5,383 nucleotides of DNA, taken from positions 1 to 5,383 of the forward strand of contig DASVXQ010000305.1 in NCBI GenBank assembly GCA_036392615.1, given 5' to 3'. This document shows positions 1 to 5,383 of this stretch, piece by piece. The stretch is from DASVXQ01 sp036392615 (lineage in GTDB: Bacteria > Actinomycetota > CALGFH01). Position 1 is the first letter of the stretch, and each line of letters starts with the position of its first letter. The position numbers and the translations under genes were made by a program. The notes below the pieces were generated by a model. It made no database searches, was not told the origin of the DNA, and saw only the letters and a list, made by a program, of their open reading frames with translations.

Positions 1-2147
1 TCGCCGCGGTGCTCGCCGCGCTGGCGCTGGCCGGAACGCCGGCCGGCGCGCAGCCGTCCGGCGGCGTCGCCCCCGGCGGCCCCGGCGACCGCGCCATCTG
101 GACGCCGGCCGACAAGGACGGCTTCGGCACCGCCCGGTCGCTGGCGAGCAAGGTCTGGTACACGCTGAACGACGGCGCGCTCACCGAGGTGTACTTCCCC
201 AGGCTCGACACCCCGAGCGTCCGCGACCTCCAGCTGATCGTCAGCGACGGCGCCACCTTCGCCGACCTCGAGGGCGACGCCACCAACCACCGGACCCGGC
301 TGACCGACCGGCGCAGCCTCAGCTACCAGCAGATCGACACCGCCAGGTCGGGCAGGTACCGGATCGTCAAGACCTACGCCACCGACCCGGCGCGCTCGTC
401 GCTGCTGGTCGACGTCGACTTCCAGTCGCTGGACGGCCGGCCCTACCAGGTCTACGCGCTCTACCACCCGTCGCTGTCCAACAACGGCGACGACGACACC
501 GCCTCCAGCCAGGGCGCGGCGCTGCTGGCCCACGATGCCGCCACCGCCAGCGCGCTGGTCGCCAAGCCGGCGTTCCGGGCCACCTCCAACGGCTACCTCG
601 GGGTCAACGACGGCTGGACCGACCTGCGCGACGACTTCCGGATGGACTTCCAGTTCGACTCGGCGCCGAACGGCAACGTCGTGCAGACCGCTCTTACGGC
701 GCTCACCGGCCTGCCCGGCGGCCGGAAGCTCACCCTCTCGCTCGGTTTCGGCGCCGGGCCCGGCACCGCGGGCGCGCTGTCGACCGCCACCCGCTCGCTG
801 GCGACCGGGTTCGGCCGAATCGCCGGCGACTACGCGAGCGGTTGGCACGGCTACCTCGACGGGCTGCGGACGCCGCCGGCGAGCGCGGCGAGCTGGCTCG
901 ACACCTACAACGTCTCGGCGATGGTCCTGGCCGCCGACGAGGACAAGACCTTCCGCGGCGGCTTCGTCGCCTCGCCGTCGATGCCCTGGGCGTGGGGCTT
1001 CGACGCCGGCCTGATGGCCACCGGCGCCTACCACGACGTCTGGTCCCGGGACCAGTACGAGATCGCCACCGCGATGCTCGCTGCCGGCGACCGCGGCGCC
1101 GCCAACCGGGCGCTCACCTGGCTGTTCGAGGTGCAGCAGAAGCCCGACGGCTCGTTCCCGCAGAACTCCGGCCTGGACGGCACGCCGAAGTTCGGCAGCC
1201 TGCAGATGGACGAGGTCGCCGACCCGATCATCCTCGCGTGGCAGCTCGGCCGCGACGGCCCGGCCGACTTCGGGCACGTCCGCGCCGCCGCCGAGTTCCT
1301 GGTGGCCAACGGGCCGACCAGCCCGCAGGAGCGCTGGGAGAACGCCGGCCCCGGTTACTCGCCCGCGACCCTGGCCGCCGAGATCGCCGGGCTGGTCTGC
1401 GCCGCCGACCTGGCCGCCCGCAACCACCAGCCGGCGCTGGCGCGCCGCTGGCTGGCCGTGGCCGACGACTGGCAGCGCAACGTCGAGCGGTGGACGGTCA
1501 GCCGCAACGGCCCGCTGTCCTCGCAGCCCTACTACCTGCGGATCACCCTCGACGGCAATCCCCAGGCGGCCACGCCGATCCAGATCTCCGACGGCGGCCC
1601 GCTGATCGACCAGCGCCGCGTGGTCGACCCGAGCTTCCTCGAGCTGGTCCGCCTCGGCGTCAAGCGCGCCAACGACCCGGCCATCCGGAGCACCCTGCCG
1701 GTGGTTGATGAGCATCTGGAGGTCCGCACGCCGAACGGGTCGTTCTGGCACCGCTTCGACTTCGACGGCTACGGCGAGACCCGCGACGGCGGTCCCTGGG
1801 TGATCACCAACCCGGGCGACAATCTGACGGTTGGCCGGGCCTGGCCGATCTTCGCGGGTGAGCGCGGTGAGTACGAGCTGGCCGCCGGCCAGCGGGCGCC
1901 GGCGAGCGGCCGCCTCGCCACCATGGCCCGCTCCGGCAACCAGAGCCTGCTGCTGCCGGAGCAGGTCTGGGACGGCCTGCCGCCGACCGGCCAGAGCCCG
2001 AGGTTCCAGCTCGGCGAGGGCACCTTCTCGGCCACCCCGCTGATCTGGTCGCACGCCCAGTTCCTGCGCCTCGCCTGGTCGATCCAGGCCGGCCACCCCG
2101 TGGAGACGCCGTCCGTGGTCGCCTGCCGCTACGTGCGGCACTGCTAG
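1..2147 (+). CDS. Secreted GH15 glucoamylase / glucodextranase-type glycoside hydrolase (5' partial)
   Basis: Predicted exo-acting enzyme releasing glucose from the non-reducing ends of alpha-glucans (starch, maltodextrin or dextran type) outside the cell. Residues are numbered from the GTG at 9. The frame stays open to the left edge, and residues 1-14 look like the end of a signal peptide (Ala/Leu-rich core, then AGA before Gln15), so the true start is probably upstream. Residues about 25-290 match the beta-rich N-terminal domain of bacterial glucodextranases and glucoamylases. From about Tyr300 to 695 lies the (alpha/alpha)6 catalytic domain: WAWGFDAG (327-334), HDVWSRDQY (342-350), LQMDE with the likely general acid Glu402, GYSP (449-452), AGERGE with the likely general base Glu618, and PLIWSHAQ near 677-684. 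Length fits two-domain bacterial glucoamylases; the extra C-terminal domains of Arthrobacter glucodextranase are absent. Family assignment is firm; substrate (alpha-1,4 versus alpha-1,6 bonds) cannot be decided. The stop is TAG at 2145-2147. Confidence 0.93.
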   Translation, partial: AAVLAALALAGTPAGAQPSGGVAPGGPGDRAIWTPADKDGFGTARSLASKVWYTLNDGALTEVYFPRLDTPSVRDLQLIVSDGATFADLEGDATNHRTRLTDRRSLSYQQIDTARSGRYRIVKTYATDPARSSLLVDVDFQSLDGRPYQVYALYHPSLSNNGDDDTASSQGAALLAHDAATASALVAKPAFRATSNGYLGVNDGWTDLRDDFRMDFQFDSAPNGNVVQTALTALTGLPGGRKLTLSLGFGAGPGTAGALSTATRSLATGFGRIAGDYASGWHGYLDGLRTPPASAASWLDTYNVSAMVLAADEDKTFRGGFVASPSMPWAWGFDAGLMATGAYHDVWSRDQYEIATAMLAAGDRGAANRALTWLFEVQQKPDGSFPQNSGLDGTPKFGSLQMDEVADPIILAWQLGRDGPADFGHVRAAAEFLVANGPTSPQERWENAGPGYSPATLAAEIAGLVCAADLAARNHQPALARRWLAVADDWQRNVERWTVSRNGPLSSQPYYLRITLDGNPQAATPIQISDGGPLIDQRRVVDPSFLELVRLGVKRANDPAIRSTLPVVDEHLEVRTPNGSFWHRFDFDGYGETRDGGPWVITNPGDNLTVGRAWPIFAGERGEYELAAGQRAPASGRLATMARSGNQSLLLPEQVWDGLPPTGQSPRFQLGEGTFSATPLIWSHAQFLRLAWSIQAGHPVETPSVVACRYVRHC

Positions 2148-2151
2148 GGAT

Positions 2152-2187
2152 GGCGCCGGAAGGCGCCTGGGCGCGGGCGCGACGCCC
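2152..2187. terminator. GC-rich hairpins between convergent genes (putative bidirectional terminator)
   Basis: The 43-base gap between two converging stop codons holds a perfect stem GGCGCC (2152-2157), loop GGAA, GGCGCC (2162-2167). Next comes a weaker stem GGGCG (2169-2173) with CGCCC (2183-2187). There is no T-tract on either strand, so this is not a classic intrinsic terminator. GC-rich hairpins without a U-tail are often proposed as terminators in actinobacteria. The role is inferred from position and symmetry only. Confidence 0.4.
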
Positions 2188-2190
2188 GGC

Positions 2191-3084
2191 CTACAGGCTT
2201 CTGGCGGAGAAGGTGTCGCAGCGCTCGAGCGATCCGCTCTGGTAGCCGTTGAGGAACCAGCGCTGCCGCTCGGCCGACGAGCCGTGCGTCCAGGTCTCGG
2301 GGTTGACCCGGCCCTGCGACTGCTGCTGGAGGCGGTCGTCGCCGATCGCCGCGGCCGCGTTGAGCCCGTCGTCGATGTCCTCGCGGGTGAGCTGCTCGAT
2401 CAGCGGCGAGCCGTCCGGGCCGGGCGTGGTGCTGGCGTGGTTGGCCCAGATCCCGGCGTAGCAGTCGGCCTGGAGCTCCAGCCGCACCGAGGCGCTCTCC
2501 GCGCCCTGCCGGTCGCCGTTGGCGCGGTCGATCGTGCCGAGCAGGTCCTGCACGTGGTGGCCGTACTCGTGGGCGAGCACGTAGGACTGCGCGAACGGGC
2601 CGCCCTTGGCCCCGAAGCGACTCTGGAGCTCGTGGTAGAAGTCGAGGTCGATGTAGACGGTGCCGTCCCGCGGGCAGTAGAACGGTCCGACCTCGCTGGT
2701 CGCCTGGCCGCAGCCGGTCTGGGCCGCGCCGGTGAACAGGTGGGTCGGCGCCTCGCTGTACTGGACGCCGTGCTTGGGCAGCTCGTTCGACCACATCTCC
2801 TGGACGCTGTTGACCACGGCGACCACCCGGCAGTCCTGCTTGGTGTTGGCGTCCTCGCCGGTCTTGCACTCCTGCTGGAGGGTCGAGTTGTCCCCCTGCA
2901 CCTGGTCCATGCCCGGGAAGGTCGAGTTGCCCGAGCCACCGCCTCCGCCGAGGGCGTTCAGCCCGAGCAGCAGCGCGACGATCAGGCCGATGAGCCCGCC
3001 GCCGCCGATCGCTACCGGGCCACCGGGGAATCCCCGCGCGTCCTGGACCTGGGAGGTGTCGAGACGGCCTTTGCCGAAGCGCAT
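2191..3084 (-). CDS. YpfJ-type neutral zinc metallopeptidase (Zn_peptidase, PF04228 family), membrane-anchored
   Basis: A 297-residue protein of the YpfJ/KPN_02809 family, putative zinc peptidases whose substrates are mostly unknown. Residues 1-23 are a short polar N-terminus beginning MRFGKGRLDTSQVQD, typical of the family. Residues about 24-45 form one membrane helix, followed by a Gly-rich stretch, so the rest is expected on the outer face of the membrane. The zinc site is HEYGHH at 172-177 (HExxH with catalytic Glu173); Glu203 in LELQADCYAG is a likely third ligand by family analogy. Six cysteines (73, 85, 125, 137, 208, 289) fit disulfides in an exported domain, and the ending ERCDTF is also family-like. 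Length is normal for the family. The ATG at 3084 is supported by a moderate AGAAAGG site seven bases upstream. The gene converges on the glucoamylase and diverges from the BrkB-like gene. Family is confident; the physiological role is unknown. Confidence 0.93.
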   Translation of the reverse strand: MRFGKGRLDTSQVQDARGFPGGPVAIGGGGLIGLIVALLLGLNALGGGGGSGNSTFPGMDQVQGDNSTLQQECKTGEDANTKQDCRVVAVVNSVQEMWSNELPKHGVQYSEAPTHLFTGAAQTGCGQATSEVGPFYCPRDGTVYIDLDFYHELQSRFGAKGGPFAQSYVLAHEYGHHVQDLLGTIDRANGDRQGAESASVRLELQADCYAGIWANHASTTPGPDGSPLIEQLTREDIDDGLNAAAAIGDDRLQQQSQGRVNPETWTHGSSAERQRWFLNGYQSGSLERCDTFSARSL

Positions 3085-3180
3085 GGGGTCGCCTTTCTGG
3101 GCTGCAGTGCGTCGTCAAGTGCCGCAGGAGTACCCGAGCATGGGCGAAGCGAACCTTTCCGGCGCCACCAAGGCAGGTGG

Positions 3181-3200
3181 GGTTTCCGGCGTCGGGAACC
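3181..3200 (+). other. Small hairpin / dyad upstream of the BrkB-like gene
   Basis: GGTTTCC (3181-3187) can pair with GGGAACC (3194-3200) around a 6-base loop, giving seven base pairs with one G-U wobble in RNA. It lies 39 bases before the ATG at 3240. It could be an operator-like dyad or a leader stem. It is not followed by a T-tract, so a terminator is unlikely. Function is unknown. Confidence 0.35.
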
Positions 3201-3227
3201 GGGGCAGTCGGGACGGGCGTATGCGGC

Positions 3228-3235
3228 GGGGAGGG
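3228..3235 (+). promoter_or_regulatory. Strong Shine-Dalgarno site that fixes the BrkB-like start
   Basis: GGGGAGGG with its GGAGG core ends five bases before the ATG at 3240. It supports that ATG over the in-frame ATG at 3177, which would place the ribosome site and the hairpin at 3181-3200 inside the coding region. Confidence 0.8.
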
Positions 3236-3239
3236 CGCA

Positions 3240-4463
3240 ATGGAGAAGCAGGAGACAACCAGACGGCGCACGGGGCTGGCCGGTACGGCGGGCCGGCTGG
3301 GGACCACCCTGGGCGTGCTGGCCGCCGGCGTGATCGTCGGCCGCAGGACCGCCAGCAGGAAGTCGCCAGCGCGGGCGGGCCAGGCGCCGGAGGCGCCGGC
3401 CGGCGCGGCCACCCGGCAGGGGAGCGCCGGCGCCTCGGACGGGACGACCGGCCCGCAGGGCCCGGGCGCCTCGGCGGGCAGCGAGCCGCCCCCCGAGCAC
3501 ACCCGGAGCGCCGAGGTCACCCGCCAGGACGGGCACGGCCGGCAGGCGGAACGGCCGCAGGAGATCCCGGCCAAGGGCTGGAAGGACATTGCCAAGCGGG
3601 TCAAGACCGAGGTCAAGCAGGACCAGGTGCCGCTGCTGTCGGCCGGCGTCGCCTTCTATGCGCTGCTGTCGCTGTTCCCGGCGGCGATCGCCGGCGTGTC
3701 GATCTACGGGCTGGTGGCCAACCCGGAGACCGTCCGCAGCCAGATCGACCGGCTGACCCGGCTGCTCTCGCCGGAGACCGCCAGCATCCTCGGCCAGCAG
3801 ATCAAGCAGGTCACCGCCGGCGCCGGCGGCGCGCTGGGGCTGGCCACCGTGCTCGGCATCCTGGTCGCCCTGTGGAGCGCCTCCAGCGGCATGAAGGCGC
3901 TGATCACCGGCGTCAACATGACCTACGACGAGACCGAGACCCGCAAGTTCGTGAAGCTGCGCGGCCTGGCGCTGCTGATGACCCTGGGTGCGATGGTGCT
4001 CATGGGCGTGGCGCTGGCGCTGATCGTGGCGTTCCCGGCGGTCGCCAACGACTGGCCGACCCCGCTCCAGTGGACCGCCTCGGTGCTGCGCTGGGTGCTG
4101 CTGGCGGTGCTGCTGAGCGTCGCCCTGGCGATCCTGTACCGCTACGCGCCCGACCGCGACAACCCGAAGTGGAACTGGGTGAGCTGGGGCGGGGCGATCG
4201 CCACCGTGCTGTGGATCGTCGCCTCGCTGGCGTTCTCGTTCTACGTCAGCCACTTCGGCAACTACAACAAGACCTACGGCGCGCTGGCGGGCGTGATCAT
4301 CCTGCTGTTCTGGCTCTACCTGACCGCCTTCGTGGTGCTGGTCGGCGCGGAGCTGAACACCGAGATGGAGCTGCAGACCGCCAAGGACACCACCACCGGT
4401 CCGCAGCGGCCCATGGGCGAGCGCGAGGCCCACGCGGCCGACCACGTCGCCGCGGCGCCCTGA
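3240..4463 (+). CDS. YihY/virulence factor BrkB family inner-membrane protein with N-terminal extension
   Basis: A 407-residue multi-pass membrane protein of the YihY/BrkB family (PF03631). Older records call this family ribonuclease BN, which is a mistaken transfer. The role is unsettled; transport or envelope functions have been suggested. The family core starts near Lys112 (KGWKDIAKRVKTEVKQDQ) and has about six hydrophobic segments: roughly 131-159, 198-217, 242-268, 281-303, 315-338 and 348-370. Family signatures include LLSLFPA in the first, NYNKTYG just before the last, and GAELN at 369-373. A short polar tail (about 374-407) follows. Odd feature: residues 20-34 form an extra hydrophobic segment (LGTTLGVLAAGVIVG), followed by about 75 residues of Ala/Gly/Pro-rich, charged, probably disordered sequence before the core. 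The ATG is chosen for its strong ribosome site; the upstream ATG at 3177 lacks a comparable one. The gene is divergent from the metallopeptidase and lies 84 bases before the GTPase on the same strand. Confidence 0.9.
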   Translation: MEKQETTRRRTGLAGTAGRLGTTLGVLAAGVIVGRRTASRKSPARAGQAPEAPAGAATRQGSAGASDGTTGPQGPGASAGSEPPPEHTRSAEVTRQDGHGRQAERPQEIPAKGWKDIAKRVKTEVKQDQVPLLSAGVAFYALLSLFPAAIAGVSIYGLVANPETVRSQIDRLTRLLSPETASILGQQIKQVTAGAGGALGLATVLGILVALWSASSGMKALITGVNMTYDETETRKFVKLRGLALLMTLGAMVLMGVALALIVAFPAVANDWPTPLQWTASVLRWVLLAVLLSVALAILYRYAPDRDNPKWNWVSWGGAIATVLWIVASLAFSFYVSHFGNYNKTYGALAGVIILLFWLYLTAFVVLVGAELNTEMELQTAKDTTTGPQRPMGEREAHAADHVAAAP

Positions 4464-4512
4464 CCGCGCGCTTCATGGCAGAGGGCGGATTTCTGGACGC
4501 ATGGCGCGGGTA

Positions 4513-4542
4513 CTCCCAAAGCCGGTAGCACGACCTTGGGAG
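4513..4542 (+). promoter_or_regulatory. Hairpin overlapping the GTPase ribosome binding site
   Basis: CTCCCAA (4513-4519) is a perfect inverted repeat of TTGGGAG (4536-4542). Inside it, GGT (4524-4526) can pair with ACC (4533-4535) around the loop AGCACG, leaving only a 4-base bulge (4520-4523) on the left. The predicted stem has ten base pairs. Its right arm contains most of the Shine-Dalgarno sequence, so folding would hide the ribosome site of the GTPase gene. It could equally be a protein-binding dyad in DNA. The pairing is read directly; the regulatory role is inferred. Confidence 0.5.
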
Positions 4543-4545
4543 GGG
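4538..4545 (+). promoter_or_regulatory. Shine-Dalgarno site for the GTPase GTG start
   Basis: GGGAGGGG lies just before the GTG at 4548; the GGAGG core (4539-4543) is four bases from it. This is the main evidence for the GTG start. The first six bases of the site's purine run are in, or adjoin, the right arm of the hairpin at 4513-4542. Confidence 0.75.
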
Positions 4546-4547
4546 CT

Positions 4548-5383
4548 GTGCCTGCGCCCGACACCGCCGCACTGCTGGAAGCGCTGGCCGCGCTGCGTGG
4601 CGCGGTCGAGCGCGCGCGCCCGCGGCTGCCGCTTGGCGCCGATCCTGAGCGCGACGCGCGGCGCCGCCGGCTGATCTGGCACCTGGACGAGTACCTGCTG
4701 CCGCGCGTCCGCGACCTGGAGGCGCCGCTGGTGGCCGTGCTGCTCGGCTCCACGGGGGCGGGCAAGTCGTCGCTGCTCAACGGCCTGGCCGGCCGGCGGG
4801 TGAGCCCCTCGGGGGTGACCCGGCCGACCACCCGGCGGCCGGTCGTGCTGGTCGCTCCGGACGAGGTCGAGGCCTTCGCCGCCGGCCGGGTGCTCGGCGC
4901 GATGGCCCGCCAGGACCGCCTGGAGCTGGTGGTCGACCAGGCCGCCTTCCCGGGCGTGGCGGTGGTCGACGCGCCGGACCTCGACTCGGTCGAGACCGCC
5001 AACCGCGAGACCGCCGACGAGCTGCTCCAGGCCGCCGACCTGGTGGTGTTCGTGACCACCGCGCAGCGCTACGCCGACGCGGTGCCCTGGGACTTCCTGC
5101 GGCGCGCGCACGACCGCGGCGTGCCGCTGGCGGTGGTGGTCAACCGGCTGCCGCGCGACGAGCGCGACCGGCGCGCGATCCTGGACGACTGCCTGCGCCG
5201 CTTCACCGCCGCCGGCCTCGACGGCGCCGGACCGGTCGCCGGCGAGCTGCCCGCCCCCGGCCGGACCGGCTCGCTCGCTCTGCTGCCGGTGCTGGAGCAC
5301 GACCTCGACGAGGCCACCGACGGGCTCGGGCGTGAGGCGGTGGCGCCGCTGCGCGCCGCGCTGGCCGTCCTCGCCGAGGCCGG
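4548..5383 (+). CDS. Dynamin-like / Era-superfamily GTPase, N-terminal part (3' partial)
   Basis: An open frame of 278 codons from a GTG runs to the right edge without a stop; it begins (M)PAPDTAALLEALAALRGA. Residues about 5-58 look helical and charged, and the GTPase domain follows. The P-loop (G1) is GSTGAGKSS at 67-75 with Lys73. A likely G2 threonine is in RPTTRRP at 92-98. G3 is DAPDLDS at 141-147, with Asp where DxxG has Gly. Next come the hydrophobic strand DLVVFVTTAQRYADAVPWDF (164-183) and a G4-like VVVNRLP at 196-202 in place of NKxD. From memory, this layout (DxPDxDS, then a YADAVPW segment) is shared by large actinobacterial GTPases annotated as dynamin family or GTPase-domain proteins, often longer than 500 residues. 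A role in membrane remodelling or envelope stress is known for some bacterial dynamins but is not shown here. The long minus-strand frames over this stretch have no recognisable domain and are shadows. Confidence 0.88.
   Translation, partial: MPAPDTAALLEALAALRGAVERARPRLPLGADPERDARRRRLIWHLDEYLLPRVRDLEAPLVAVLLGSTGAGKSSLLNGLAGRRVSPSGVTRPTTRRPVVLVAPDEVEAFAAGRVLGAMARQDRLELVVDQAAFPGVAVVDAPDLDSVETANRETADELLQAADLVVFVTTAQRYADAVPWDFLRRAHDRGVPLAVVVNRLPRDERDRRAILDDCLRRFTAAGLDGAGPVAGELPAPGRTGSLALLPVLEHDLDEATDGLGREAVAPLRAALAVLAEA

Larger units (their letters stand above)
3085..3239. promoter_or_regulatory. Divergent intergenic control region between the metallopeptidase and BrkB-like genes
   Basis: These 155 bases separate two divergent start codons, so promoters for both genes are expected here. 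I see no clean -35/-10 pair for the housekeeping sigma factor on either strand. A TTGACG (minus strand, 3118-3113) has no matching -10 at the right distance. The segment contains a 9-base direct repeat TTTCCGGCG (3156-3164 and 3183-3191) and a hairpin at 3181-3200. It is slightly richer in A and T than the flanking genes. Confidence 0.55.
4464..4547 (+). promoter_or_regulatory. Intergenic leader before the GTPase gene
   Basis: This 84-base gap separates two co-directional genes. I see no convincing terminator for the upstream gene and no clear sigma-70-type promoter, so read-through from the BrkB-like gene is possible. Its last 35 bases hold the inverted repeat and the ribosome site described separately. 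Confidence 0.45.

Noticed and set aside
3113..3118. TTGACG on the minus strand as a -35 element for the metallopeptidase gene
   Set aside because: At the proper spacing the minus strand reads a GC-rich AAGGCG, unlike a -10, and this falls on the ribosome site itself.
3195..3221. ECF-sigma-like promoter, GGAAC (3195-3199) and CGTA (3218-3221)
   Set aside because: The spacing is loosely acceptable, but transcription would begin at or inside the ribosome site at 3228-3235, and the -10 match is weak.
3177..3239. Upstream in-frame ATG at 3177 as start of the BrkB-like protein
   Set aside because: The extra 21 residues are Gly-rich and not family-like, and a strong GGGGAGGG site lies just before the ATG at 3240.
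2144..4445. Very long minus-strand open frames (ending near 2144 and 3012) across the metallopeptidase and the BrkB-like gene
   Set aside because: Their translations are Arg/Ala/Pro/Gly-rich with no recognisable motif, they overlap genes with clear domains, and such frames are expected opposite GC-rich coding DNA.
4475..4528. 17-codon ATG frame (MAEGGFLDAWRGYSQSR) in the gap before the GTPase, a possible leader peptide
   Set aside because: No Shine-Dalgarno sequence precedes it, and it has no run of regulatory codons that would suggest attenuation. It overlaps the left arm of the hairpin, so it is only worth noting.
4316..5317. Several minus-strand open frames over the right end of the window
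   Set aside because: They run antisense to the GTPase, whose P-loop and G3 motif are in the plus frame from 4548. Their translations are low complexity and have no domain I recognise.
1..5383. Idea that the four genes form one new defence or secretion system
   Set aside because: The gene strands (plus, minus, plus, plus) and their separate, widespread families do not support a single functional unit. Only the BrkB-like gene and the GTPase are plausibly co-transcribed.

Overview
The window comes from a high-GC genome. Composition, codon use (third positions mostly G or C), GTG starts, purine-rich Shine-Dalgarno sites and the gene families all point to an actinobacterium (Actinomycetota). I do not see enough to name a genus. 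Because of the GC bias, long open frames occur on the strand opposite every real gene; these are shadows and carry no recognisable domains.

Layout: (1) 1-2147, plus strand, a secreted GH15 glucoamylase/glucodextranase-type enzyme whose extreme 5' end lies outside the window. (2) 2148-2190, a short convergent gap with GC-rich hairpins that could end transcription from both sides. (3) 2191-3084, minus strand, a membrane-anchored YpfJ-type neutral zinc metallopeptidase. (4) 3085-3239, a 155-base divergent control region with a hairpin and a 9-base direct repeat. (5) 3240-4463, plus strand, a YihY/BrkB-family membrane protein with an unusual N-terminal extension. (6) 4464-4547, an 84-base gap whose end can fold into a hairpin that traps the ribosome binding site of the next gene. 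(7) 4548 to the right edge, plus strand, the N-terminal part of a dynamin-like GTPase. It has no stop codon in the window, so simple ORF searches can miss it, although its G motifs are clear.

The four genes do not form one pathway. The glucoamylase cuts alpha-glucan outside the cell. The metallopeptidase, the BrkB-like protein and the GTPase all have envelope or membrane links, but the sequence does not show that they act together. The BrkB-like gene and the GTPase are co-directional and 84 bases apart, so they could be co-transcribed; the metallopeptidase is divergent from them. I found no mobile element, CRISPR array, tRNA or rRNA, and no convincing new multi-gene system. The most useful observations are the edge-truncated GTPase with atypical G3/G4 motifs, the hairpin over its ribosome binding site, and the extended N-terminus of the BrkB-like protein.
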